DNA of 64,000 bases from the NCBI RefSeq assembly GCF_040712315.1, contig NC_134015.1:23933614-23997613 (forward strand), read 5' to 3'. The position numbers and the translations under genes are program-made. Below are positions 35,968 to 45,489 of this stretch, one piece after another. The notes under the pieces were generated by a model, which saw only the letters and a list, made by a program, of their open reading frames with translations, searched no databases and had not been told where the DNA came from. The stretch is from Castanea sativa. Lineage: Eukaryota > Streptophyta > Magnoliopsida > Fagales > Fagaceae. Each line of letters opens with the position of its first letter. Positions within the stretch are counted from its first letter, which is position 1.

Positions 35968-36354
35968 CTAGCCAGTACTTGGTCTCCTTTGACTTCGTCC
36001 ATGCCATTCTCTGTTTGGAACTTTACCTTTAGGCAATAGGTGGACATGGTTGCCTTTTAGTGGTTGAGTGTAGGCCTTCCAATTATCATGTTGTACAAGG
36101 AAGGACAGTCTACCATTAGGAAGTCGAGCTGATGAGTCAATTGTTGAGGGTAAGATCCCATTTGTGACAATTAGTGTCATTATGCCTTTGGGATACACCC
36201 TATCTCCACTGAAGCTGATGAGGAAGGACTCAAAAGGCCGCAATCTTTCAGGATCTTCCTTTAGCAGTTGTAAAGCAGAGAGGTAGATACTGTCTACAGA
36301 GCTATCGTTGTCTATGAGGATTCTCCTGGTGTTGAACCCCTCTATCATAAGCAT
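35968..36354 (-). pseudogene. Aspartic protease region of the Tat element
   Basis: The reading has the pattern of a retropepsin: [19 protein letters not shown] where the family has a D-x-G-S/T-S-type active site; here the glycine is replaced by Asp (DND), so the active site is damaged. [16 protein letters not shown] and [10 protein letters not shown] follow, both typical of gypsy proteases of this clade. The 128-residue reading is cut off from gag and reverse transcriptase by frame changes. Confidence 0.7.
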
Positions 36355-36848
36355 TATAACTAGGGGGTCGTCATGTAGATGCTTTACCCCTCTGGCATCT
36401 TCCTTTGAAAATAGGAAGTCCCTGTCTGTCCTCCTTTGCTTCAGGGGTGGTATCCTGTGGATGCTGTTTACTTTCCTTTATTGTGATTTTTTGAGGGATT
36501 TGAATGACCCGCCTGTGGATGGTCCTCTTCTATCACGCTTTGTGGATGGTTGAACATGTGATCCTCGTCCCTCGGAACATCTTCGTCCTTATCCTTGTTT
36601 TCACCTTTGGATCTGCTGGAGTTCCCCTTCTTTACAAACTTTTGCAGCTTCCCTTTCCGAATGAGCTCCTCTATTTGCTCCTTCAGGTCTCAGCAATCTT
36701 CTATGTAATGCTCGTCCTTAATCTGCATTAAAATTTTGTCAACGGGCATAACTAAAAGGGTAAATTTTACCATCCAAGGGGTTTTATCATCTCTTCACTT
36801 GTTCCCGTCATTGCCCTGACGATCTCTCTTTTCTCTTTTTCGTCCCCA

Positions 36849-37753
36849 TCAGTCTTCTCCCTTTCCTTCCCTCTCTTGGGGCTTCTCTTCATCATTGATT
36901 GCTGCTAGGGCATTTATGACGTTCATATACTTCTGCACTTTCAAGAGCATTTCCGCCATTGTCTGAGGAGGGCTTTTTGCGAGTGTGACCACGAACTCTC
37001 TGGACTTTAATCCGGCTTTGAAGGTCGTTAGTTGCACTTTGTCATTTGCTTCGTCTACCTCTAAGGTTTCCCTCGTGAAACGCTTCACATATGACCTTAG
37101 GGTCTCTTTCTCCCCTTGCCTGATGGTGAGCAGGTGGTCCGCTGGTCTTTTATGGCATTGTCGATTGACGAAATGGCATAAAAAGGAGTTGCCTAACTGC
37201 TCAAAGTTGTCAATGGACGATATAGGTAGCTTGGTGAACCAGTCCCGTGCTGCTCCTTTGAGAGTGGTGGGAAAGAACGACATAGTATCTCGTCAGGGGG
37301 CTGTTGAAGACTTAGAGTTGTCTTGAAGGTGTTGAAGTGGTCCAGAGGGTCTTTTAGACCGTCGAATGACTCTAGCTGTGGGAGACGAAACTTTGAAGGC
37401 ATTGGGAATTCTAGGACCGCTGTTGTAAATGGCGAGTTTATCCTTTTGACTATCTTGTCTAAGCTCCGATCTGTTTTTTCCCTTATTGCACTTCTCAGCT
37501 CATCCATTTCCTTTCTCATTTCCTTAAGGAGGTTTGAGTTCTCTCCCTCAGGAGTAGTTGGACGTCGGTGGTTGTTTCTTCTTTGGCTGTCTCCATCGTT
37601 GTTTTGGTTGGTCCTAGAATGATTATCTTCTTGCTGAAGCTGCAACCTCATCTGTTGGTTCTGTCTCGTAAGCTCTTCCATGTTGGCTGTAAGTGTTTGG
37701 ATTTGTAGGGCTAATGCTACAGAATCTTGAGGTGTGTTGGACTCCATTTGCAC
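36849..37753 (-). pseudogene. Gag region of the Tat element, one frameshift
   Basis: Frame one (37753-37193) starts MQMESNTPQDSVALALQIQT and has a coiled coil, a charged linker (RRNNHRRPTTPEGENSN), then FRLPQLESFDGLKDPLDHFN. Near 37290 the frame shifts to 37283-36849, MSFFPTTLKGAARDWFTKLP, the conserved retrotransposon gag block, with REFVVTLAKSPPQTMAEML. The zinc knuckle is not seen in the open part. Confidence 0.82.
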
Positions 37754-37805
37754 TTTAGAGTTGAATGGAACTATGCTCTCGAACCTAAGTACGAAAATGT
37801 CATTT

Positions 37806-37823
37806 CCACAAACGGTGCCAAAC
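37806..37823 (-). other. Primer-binding-like site next to the LTR
   Basis: The minus strand reads GTTTGGCACCGTTTGTGG directly after the LTR end (...CATCATCA). A TGGCRCCG-type sequence at this place is usual for Tat elements. The tRNA involved cannot be named with certainty. Confidence 0.6.
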
Positions 37824-38327
37824 TGATGATGTCGAGATCGTTAGACAAGTAGGTTTGTCCAGATGAGTCAGCACGAGCTCTGTCTCTATACCTGTATGGT
37901 CATGAAAGGAATCATCTCTGGGTGGTCACCGGTGTGGTATTGACCACGGAGTCTCCGATGATAAAGTCAGCGAGTGGAAGCTAAGAGAAGATTATGAGAA
38001 CTAGAAAATATCAGTGCTTCAGCGTATGTGTATGAAAAAATGTATCTCGTTTAGTTCTAAAAGGTGTATGTATGTGTATATATATATACATCTCCCTTGC
38101 TTCTAGCCGTTGTGGCTTTTATTGTGGCTTTAGTGCTTCTTTTGTAACGCCTCTGGCTCATTAATGTGGGTTTTGATGAGCTTCTAACGGTTTGACAGCT
38201 AGTTTGTAACTGTCCGAGATATTGAATTCTCCCCTTTATGGCTTACCTTCCCTCGTTCACGTGGTTGAAGAGTGGACAATGGTGCTTGATGGGTTCGTTT
38301 GGGCAAGGGTATTCGTTGGGCCTATCA
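37824..38327 (-). repeat. LTR of the Tat element (5' LTR), 504 bp
   Basis: Plus strand starts TGATGATGTCGAGATC and ends GGGCCTATCA, so TGAT/ATCA form the inverted ends. The right edge is fixed because RDR1 sequence (AGTGCAAATCAGAAAAC) starts at 38328. A minus-strand TATA-like stretch lies at about 38073-38090. The second Tat element at 58367 starts with the same TGATGATG. Confidence 0.8.
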
Positions 38328-40449
38328 AGTGCAAATCAGAAAACATAAAACTAGGGGCTTGTTTGGTAACGGTGTTTAAGTATTGCTGTTTAGTTTTCAG
38401 TATTTTGAAAATACGGGCTTGAGTGTTACAGAAATACGTGTCAGAAGTGTTATTATTGTTTAAACACTGAAAACAATTGTTTAAACAACAATGCCAAACA
38501 GATGTCTTGGAATAGAGTAGGTATTAACCTTGATTTCTTAATCGTTAGATAATCACTCATTTATCTACCATCGGAGTTAAGGATTGAGCTTTTGAAAAGA
38601 AGCAAAAGAAGGCTATAGATCAACTAGATGTCTTGTTAACAGATCCGTTTAGTTCACAGGAAGCATTGGAATTGATATTCCAGGGAGAGAGTACAAAGGT
38701 TCTTAAGGAAATGCTTTTGTGTGGTTATTAGCCCGACGCATAACCATTTCTTTCAATGATGCTAGAAACACTTCGTGCATCTAAGTTGCTAGAATTACAG
38801 CTCAAAAGTAGGATATTTATTCCAAATGGAAGATGTATGATGGGATGTCTAGATGAGACCAGGACATTGGAATATGGTGAAGTATTTGTCCAAATTTCTC
38901 ACTCTAGTAGGCAGCTCTCTAATGGTTTCTAGGATATGCTTCACACTCAGCAACTCAAACCCAAACAATTTAATTTTTGAGGGTGAGGTAGTTGCTAAAA
39001 ATCCATGTCTGCATTCGGGAGATGTGCGTGTTCTAAAGGCTATTGATGTGCCAGCTTTGCACCACCCGGTAGATTGTGTTGTTTTTCCCCAAAAGGGGAA
39101 AAGATAATAGTGTGATATCATAGGGTTTGGCTTACCTCCAGTATTTTTTTAAAATGAATCTTCCATTGTTTTAATAAAAGACTACCACATCATTTACTAA
39201 TTAAATAAAAGGCGGGAATTAAAATTCATTACCACTTGCCATTGTATATTTAAAACAAAATAACATGTTGAATTAAAAATGTACTAGAGATAAGCCAAAC
39301 CCTAGTAGATAATTCTAAGGCATGAAATCCTGTAATATTTGCACAGATAGATGCACATACATTTAGAGTTTATACATAATCCTATGCCAGCATCAGTTTA
39401 TGCACATTTATGTATACCTTTACGTACACATGCATATGTAAGATATATAATGATCCATATGTACTTTTATGTTGCATGCATAGATATAATATGTATCTTA
39501 TTTAAATGATATGCAACATATTCTCCTCCAGTAGGTTAATTACCATGATCGTAGGTTGTCTAGTTTTATGTCTATATATAAGCTCTGAGACTCTTCTATT
39601 TTTTTGTAGTAAAAATTAATAATTTGCATCTATTATAATTTAGAAATATATATTTTATTTTTCAATAAAAATAAAAATGATAAACTTTAGAGATAAGCAG
39701 TAACTGTAATTTCTTTTTTGAACGCGAAAGGAAAAAAATCCTAAATTTTTGGAGTTCTTTTTTGAATTCAAAATGAAATTTGTTATTCGACATTTATGAC
39801 CCTATTTCTAAATAAAGTTACCCTTCATTAATGAGAGTATTTTTGAACTACAAAAAAGTCCAGTTGAAAGAGGAGAATCTTCTTATATATAGTATAAATA
39901 TAGATGTTGTTATCTTAACTTACTTGATTTTAAGTTTGCAGACATACAATGTCCTTTTCACCACTTCTGGGATGGAAAAAATCTAACTTTTTTGGCATGC
40001 TTATCAAGTAATTTTATATTGGACTTGCATATTGGGCTATTGTGTTATTTGTCTTTATTTGTTCTCTTGCCTTGGCAACACAACACCTAATTAAATAAAA
40101 AATTCTTTGGGAATACTCTACTCACTAACATTAGTTTGAACAATTGTATCAAACCTCATCCGAATGAATGCTCTAGGAGTGACTTGGATGGAGATTTGTA
40201 CTTCATCTGTTGGGACACTGATCTTCTTCCTCCTCGACAAATTCAACCAATGGAGTATATCGGAGCAAAAACTAAGCCACTTGATCATGATGTTACAATA
40301 GAGGTAATCTCAATTTATATGTTGTAAACCATGCGAATTTTGAGCACCGACATTTTAATTTACCTCTGCAATTAATATATGCATAAAATAGAAATATAAA
40401 AGTAGGGTATAATAGCTCTTTCTGAAATGTCTATTCATTTGCTTATACC
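38328..40449 (+). pseudogene. RDR1 pseudogene fragment C (3' part)
   Basis: Matches 47035-48955 of the intact RDR1: second half of exon 2 (to 39107), intron 2, exon 3 (40153-40303) and the start of intron 3. Lesions: a ~147-bp insertion at 38354-38500, two stops in the GYHPDTEPF region near 38730-38745, small deletions, a lost splice donor (AAAAGATAATAG for AAAAGGTAATAA), a lost acceptor before exon 3 (TTGTATCAAA for TTGTATTAGA), and Ser-Arg-Ser in place of Ser-Gly-Ser before the DLDGD catalytic motif, which itself remains. Exon 4 is absent; homology stops at 40449. With fragment A it probably once formed one gene. Confidence 0.9.
38354..38500. mobile_element. MITE-like insertion in RDR1 fragment C
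   Basis: Comparison with the intact copy (AAACTAGATGTCTTGG at about 47058) shows extra sequence here. It starts GGGCTTGTTTGGTAACGG and ends AATGCCAAACA, an imperfect inverted repeat, with internal GTTTTCAGT motifs. A relative is at about 41927-42127. The target duplication is unclear. Confidence 0.65.
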
Positions 40450-41414
40450 AATGGCGGCGCCACCTTATGGCCAGGGTGGTCCTGGGACCACCCTGACCTG
40501 AAAAATAAAATTATATTTAATAATTAAAAATTTTATATTTATTTACCTTTAAAATTTTTTTTGGGACCACCCTGAATTTTTTTTATACCAATAAAGTTAA
40601 ATTTTGGTCTATAATTTGAGCAATTTAACAATATATCGGGTCTTTCAAGCAAAAAGGAAAAACTCAAAAAAAAAAAAAAATTGAACTAAAATTTGAAAAA
40701 AAAAAAATATAATAAAACTACTACAGGTTGGGTAGTGGCTTGATTCCTTCAACTAAACACACTGCCCAATACAATACAATTTTCAACATTTTATTATTTT
40801 TTATTACAGTATTATTTTTCCTCACCAGACTTATATTACTTGCTTCTCATTTTGAATTATTTTTTCTTATTTATTCTTTACCACACATGTCTTCTGTCTC
40901 CCCAATTTTACACTTCATACTTTTAAATTTTATCACATCTTCATCTACACTTTTACACCTACATTTTGCCTTCCTCTTTGTTTGTAACTTTTGTGCCTTC
41001 TACCAGTACCAGTGCGGTAGTGCCTCTTCTCAAGTTTTCAATCTCAAATTTCTCAATACGATTTTTTTAACTGTATAGGTACCTTTGTTCATTTCTTTTC
41101 TTTTCATTTTTTTTTTTTCCTTTTGAGGTTTTTTGGTTTACAAAATGCAAATTTGTTTTGGTTTTAAGAATTTTTTTTTTAAGCACAAACTTCATGTTGG
41201 CCAAATCTTGAATTTCGGTCGGTATTTACCGAAACACCTTGAAACACCTGAAATAGACTGGAATGACCCGAAATTTTTTTCGAAGTGAAATAGGGTGGGT
41301 TACTATTTCAGTTTTTTTACGAGCATGGTATTTTCTAGCCGTGACGGCTGAAACAGAATGGAATTAATAACATTTAATCAAACCTAATTACCTAAAGGCT
41401 AAAAAGAAATAAGA
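40450..41414. other. Unclassified repeat-like sequence between RDR1 units
   Basis: Starts at the break in RDR1 homology with GGCGGCGCCACCTTATGG and repeats GGGACCACCCTGA (about 40487 and 40562), suggesting a transposon end. A later part has CGGTATTTACCGAAACACC. AT-rich otherwise; the open reading at 40728-41078 has no domain and is not called. Confidence 0.4.
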
Positions 41415-41926
41415 TTGTTTCAATTTCATGGGCAATGAGGGTTTATATAGTATTGGTAAAGATATTGAAAAGGCACACTTAAAATCATCAGACAGAGAGT
41501 TTTGCGAGTCACTTGCAACTTGGCCTAAGTCGTGAATTGACTTGCAAATCCAGCCTGACAAAGACTCTTCAAATTTAAGCATGAGCTTCTCACGTGGCCT
41601 TTTTGCGGGTTGGCACTTGTGAGCCAATCGCAAGCTGGTTGCGAGCTAGTCGCCAATTCTTCATCTTCACAAATTCCTCACCAAGCTCTCACACATAACT
41701 CTTTCATTAAATTACACAAATACAGGGAAATGATTGAACAGAATTACAATAAAATTTGACACGGAATTAAAGCCAACATAAAAACATAATTGTAAATCAT
41801 AACTTTACAATTTGTGCCTCTAATTATTTTTGATAATACTAATTATATTAATCAATTGTGTTTATAGATTTATCTTGGATGGCTTTTTTCTCAAATTATA
41901 TCTTGGACTATTTAACTTTACATATA

Positions 41927-42127
41927 GTGTGCATTTGAATTGGGTGTTTTGCTTTTTTTTTAGTGGGTCCCAGGAGTATTGTTCACAGACCATCAAACTC
42001 AGTAAAACGTAGATTTCTAGGTAAATTTGGATACCACAACACTATTCATACATTTAAAAATTATTTTCCTACAGTGTTTTCAACAATAAGTTTTCAGTTT
42101 TCAGCAAATAAATGGTATTCAAACACA
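41927..42127. mobile_element. MITE-like element
   Basis: Left end AGTGTGCATTTGAATTGGG and right end (reversed) AGGGTGTGTTTGAATACC are imperfect inverted repeats. Interior shares GTTTTCAGTTTTCAG and ACAGTGTTTT with the MITE at 38354. Absent as such from the second block X copy. Confidence 0.5.
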
Positions 42128-42318
42128 CCCTAAGTATTGAAAATAGTTCCTGTGACAATTGGTATCAAAATGAATTTGTTCAACTCTACTTTCCAACACA
42201 ACTAAAACAACGTGTTGAATTAAGTATTAGAAACTAGAATTTGATGTAATAGTTTCACATTGAAAGAAATTTGATTTGGTTATTTGAGGTAGTCTCTCGG
42301 CTAATCCATTTACGTAAG

Positions 42319-43087
42319 CAGGGCCAACCTAAGGCTTAGGCAACTTAGGCCTCGGCCTAAGGCCCCCACCACAAAAAAATATTTACCCTTTACAAAAAAA
42401 AGGTCCCATTCCATTGTAAAAGGCCCAAAATTTATAAAAAATATGAATTTTTTCAAATGGTTATGCATTTTTTATTATTAGTGATGTTAGAAATATCATA
42501 AATTTTATTATAGATTTATAAATTAACATGTTACCAATCACAAAAAGTATTTTAAATATTCATTAATTATATTATTGAAACTCATCGATCACAATTATTG
42601 TCATGTTATATTGTGAACATTTTGTAGTACCTTTAGCATTTTCCTTTTCTATTTCTAACAAGGCTTAAAATATTTTTTGCAAATGTGTTAGATCATCAAT
42701 GATGATTAATCTCCCCTAATAGTTTGAAACTTTAATATTTGTAAACTAATCTACTACAAAGCCACACATCAATTAATATCATAGATTACACATTAGATTA
42801 TAAATGTAATTAACTGTGTAACGTCATATATTCAAGATAAATTAATTTTCTTTTTAAAAAATAAAATTTTTTTTTGTTGTTAAATTTATTTTTCAATTAT
42901 GATATTCAATTCTCTATATGAAATTAACCTTAGTTTTAGTTAGTATTATTCATTAAATTATGTATTTAATACATCAAATTAACCTCAATTTCATTAATAT
43001 TAAATAATTTTATTTAATTAATATTTATATTTAAAGGGTCCCACATAAATCTTTCCTTAGGCCCCAAATTAGGCTAGGCCAACCATG
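42319..43087. mobile_element. hAT-like non-autonomous element, 769 bp, 8-bp target duplication
   Basis: TACGTAAG (42311-42318) and TACATAAG (43088-43095) bracket the insert, which starts CAGGGCCAACCTAAGG and ends GGCTAGGCCAACCATG. The second block X copy shows the empty site CCATTTACATAAGTC at about 57877-57891. No transposase. Ends of CAGGG type and 8-bp duplications are hAT features. Confidence 0.75.
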
Positions 43088-43448
43088 TACATAAGTCTTA
43101 AAAAGATGCTCCATTCCAACGCGTTAACAAGTTTCATGAGCGTAAGTACTAAAATAATTTAGTATAAAGTGGAATAAAGGTCAATTCACTCTCATCACCC
43201 ATTCGGTTCAATTAATTCTTGCTTCCCAAGGAAGGATTTCCCATGGGGCACAAAAGCTACTCCCTCTATCTTGTTAGTTTCAGAGTAGGGAAATCTTGTG
43301 ATTGATTGGTCTCACATCATTAAAGTTTTTGGCTTAACTAAAAAAAAGAGAGTTAATAGGAATGGTTTTAGAAATTAGAATTATACTATCATGCCCTTTT
43401 GAGATCGAATTAGTTACTTAAAAAATAACCATATGAATCAATATGACC

Positions 43449-43547
43449 GAGCATTGTGACTCAGTTGATATCTTTTAATATTTTCAAATGAGACATTTAG
43501 AATTTAAATATATCTCCTTATTGTAGTTGCAAAAAAAAAAAAAAAAA
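43449..43547 (+). mobile_element. Degenerate tRNA-derived SINE-like repeat
   Basis: TGACTCAGTTGATATC resembles a tRNA-like A box, AGAATTTAAAT a decayed B box, and it ends GTTGCAAAAAAA with an A run. Similar stretches occur near 25688, 44236 and 58270. Strongly decayed, so the class is tentative. Confidence 0.35.
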
Positions 43548-43668
43548 AGTCCATGGTATTTACATTTTTTTTTTTACTTTTAAGATAAAGACGTTGCAAA
43601 TCGAATCACGAATATGTACCTAGTTAATTGTGATTTGGCCAAAAGGCCATTGGCAGGTTTGCTTTACA

Positions 43669-43692
43669 CGCGCGCGCGCGCACACACACACA
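43669..43692. repeat. Microsatellite (CG)n(CA)n
   Basis: Alternating CG then CA dinucleotides upstream of the RDR1 unit. Confidence 0.85.
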
Positions 43693-44324
43693 GACAGTAG
43701 CAGAGCTAGGATTTAACTCCAAAGAAAGCAAAATTTTTATAAACATATATGCATATGCACGTGTGCGCACGCATATAATACTTGATACAAAAAGTAATCC
43801 AAGTGTATACTAAAGTGATTTTTAAGGTTCTATTAGTTTTTTTTAAAATTTTTTTTTATATTAGATTTCAAAGATAATAGTAATAATAATGTTATTTTTT
43901 TCCCATTTTGTTTAAATCTTATCGTCATCATAAAAAAACTAATATATCAATAAAAAAAAATACATTAGAGAAATTCACCCAAAAATAAGAACAGAAAACA
44001 AATTGTAATTGGAGAAGAGGGGCAAAGTTATTATTATTATTATTATTATTATTGTTTTGGATAAAATGCAAAAACTTTTATTTCAATCTATATGTGTAAT
44101 AAAGTACAAGCAGCCAAGTTATATCATGAGGGCTCCTACTTATAAAGTTTTAAAACATGGCCACGTTATGCTTAGAAATTAGAATAAGAGCAACGTTATA
44201 ACATATACTTAAGTTTCATAACTGTTTGGATTGATGTTATGACTCAGTTGCTTTTTTTTTTTTCAAATAAGACATTTAAGATTTAAATCTTTCACTTATC
44301 GTAGTTGAAAAAAAAATTTTCATA

Positions 44325-44362
<38 letters not shown>
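44325..44362. repeat. Microsatellite (AT)n
   Basis: About 18 AT units, at the site that holds the (AT)n(GT)n run in the other duplicate. Confidence 0.9.
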
Positions 44363-44367
<5 letters not shown>

Positions 44368-45309
44368 TATTTATATGTCTGGTTTAGACTGCATTTGGAC
44401 AATCTAACAGTAGAAGTAGAAAACAAAAATTTGTACAGATGTGGTGATGGGTTCCACTCACCATGCAGCTTGTAAGCTCTGCACACCTATATGGAAGAAA
44501 TTAAAGCTGATTTCTCAACCTGTGGCTTTAGCTGGGTCAAAAGAAAGTCCCTTAAGAGTCCACATGTTTGTCCTACCCTCCAACTTCATCTTACAAGAAC
44601 TCCACAAGACTTTACTCTTATTTATTTTCTTTTGCAATTTTTCCCTTTTTAGATTTCTTTTACGTTTTCCTTTTTTTGGGCACCTTAATGTGTAAAAAAT
44701 CTTAAATACTAGATACTAAATTTTATACCCTAAATTCTAATTGAAAATAGTCAAACGTCTTGTAATTCAATTAATATTTTTTAATATTTTTAATGAAGAA
44801 GTTTAGATTCAAATCTCCCATGGATGTACTAGAAACGTATATGGCAAAGAATGAATGACTTCAAAGCCAAGGAATTGTATTCATTTTAATATACTTGCAG
44901 TAATCAAATAGTCTAGATCCTTCTTCATTTCTATATAATCCCTTATATTTTAATAACACAAAGAAAAGAAGTAGAGCTTGTTTTTTAAGAATCTTCTATG
45001 CACATAAAGAAGTGTTGGCCAATGTTGAAAATGCTCAAAGCCAAAGAATCAAACAATGTTCTCCTTCTTCCCAAAGTTTCCACATTACAGAAGAAAATAA
45101 TAAGTTATTAGAAAAGGGTTTGCAACAAAAGAATAAAAGTAATTTTGAGGAATCTGATATATTAACGTTGTGATTCAGATTTTCTCTACCCTTGGTCTCT
45201 ACGTTTCACAACAAAAGAATAAAAGTTAAAACAAAAAAAACAACCTTTGACAATGTTCCACGGAAAGAAATCATATGCCGCCATGTGTCAATTACCTCAG
45301 ATAATGTCT

Positions 45310-45363
45310 ACGTCAGCTTCATATATCACGACAGTTCACTGCTCTCTACTCTCTCTATATATA
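45310..45363 (+). promoter_or_regulatory. RDR1 promoter: ACGTCA motif and TATA box
   Basis: ACGTCA (45310-45315; TGACGT on the other strand) is the core of as-1-type elements bound by TGA factors. TCTATATATAG (45353-45363) is a good TATA box. Start of transcription would be near 45390, leaving a ~100-base leader. Plant RDR1 genes are known to respond to salicylic acid, which acts through TGA factors; the link here is inference. Both motifs are altered in the duplicate promoter near 29670-29715. Confidence 0.55.
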
Positions 45364-45489
45364 GTTTGATCATTAGCCTTACTTCTTTCACCGCAACATA
45401 TTTTCTCTACTTCTTTCTTTGCTTTGCTTTGCTTTTTCATAGTCTTCTGCAATAATCAATACCAGATTCTGTGCTCTAGATAATATACC

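Larger units (their letters stand above)
31450..38327 (-). mobile_element. Ty3/gypsy retrotransposon, Tat-type, left end missing
   Basis: Minus-strand order from the right: LTR (37824-38327), primer-binding-like site, gag, protease, reverse transcriptase, ribonuclease H remnants, integrase (to about 32740), then an extra gene on the plus strand (31533-32516). The element stops at 31450 against RDR1 fragment B without its second LTR, so it has lost its 3' end. An extra gene beyond pol on the opposite strand, and no chromodomain after integrase, are features of some Tat-clade elements (Retand, Grande). A T tract is at 35899-35932. Confidence 0.8.
41415..43548 (+). repeat. Duplicated upstream block X, copy 1
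   Basis: Matches 55513-58366 in order: GTGAGGGTTTATATAGTAT-type block, the CAACATAAAAACATA block, TTTATCTTGGATGGCTTTTT, AGTTCCTGTGACAATTGGTA, TTCCAACGC, CCCATGGG, TAGTTTCAGAGTAGGGAA. Each copy has its own insertions (a MITE at 41927 and a hAT-like element at 42319 here; a SINE and an (AT)n run in the other). It lies directly upstream of the intact RDR1 unit. Confidence 0.82.

Noticed and set aside
40728..41078. 116-codon open reading rich in Phe and Leu
   Set aside because: T-rich DNA gives hydrophobic readings; no domain, start context or splice partners.
44441..44695. Upstream open reading as the missing N-terminal RDR1 part
   Set aside because: No similarity to RRM-like RDR1 N-termini, and the promoter lies between it and exon 1.
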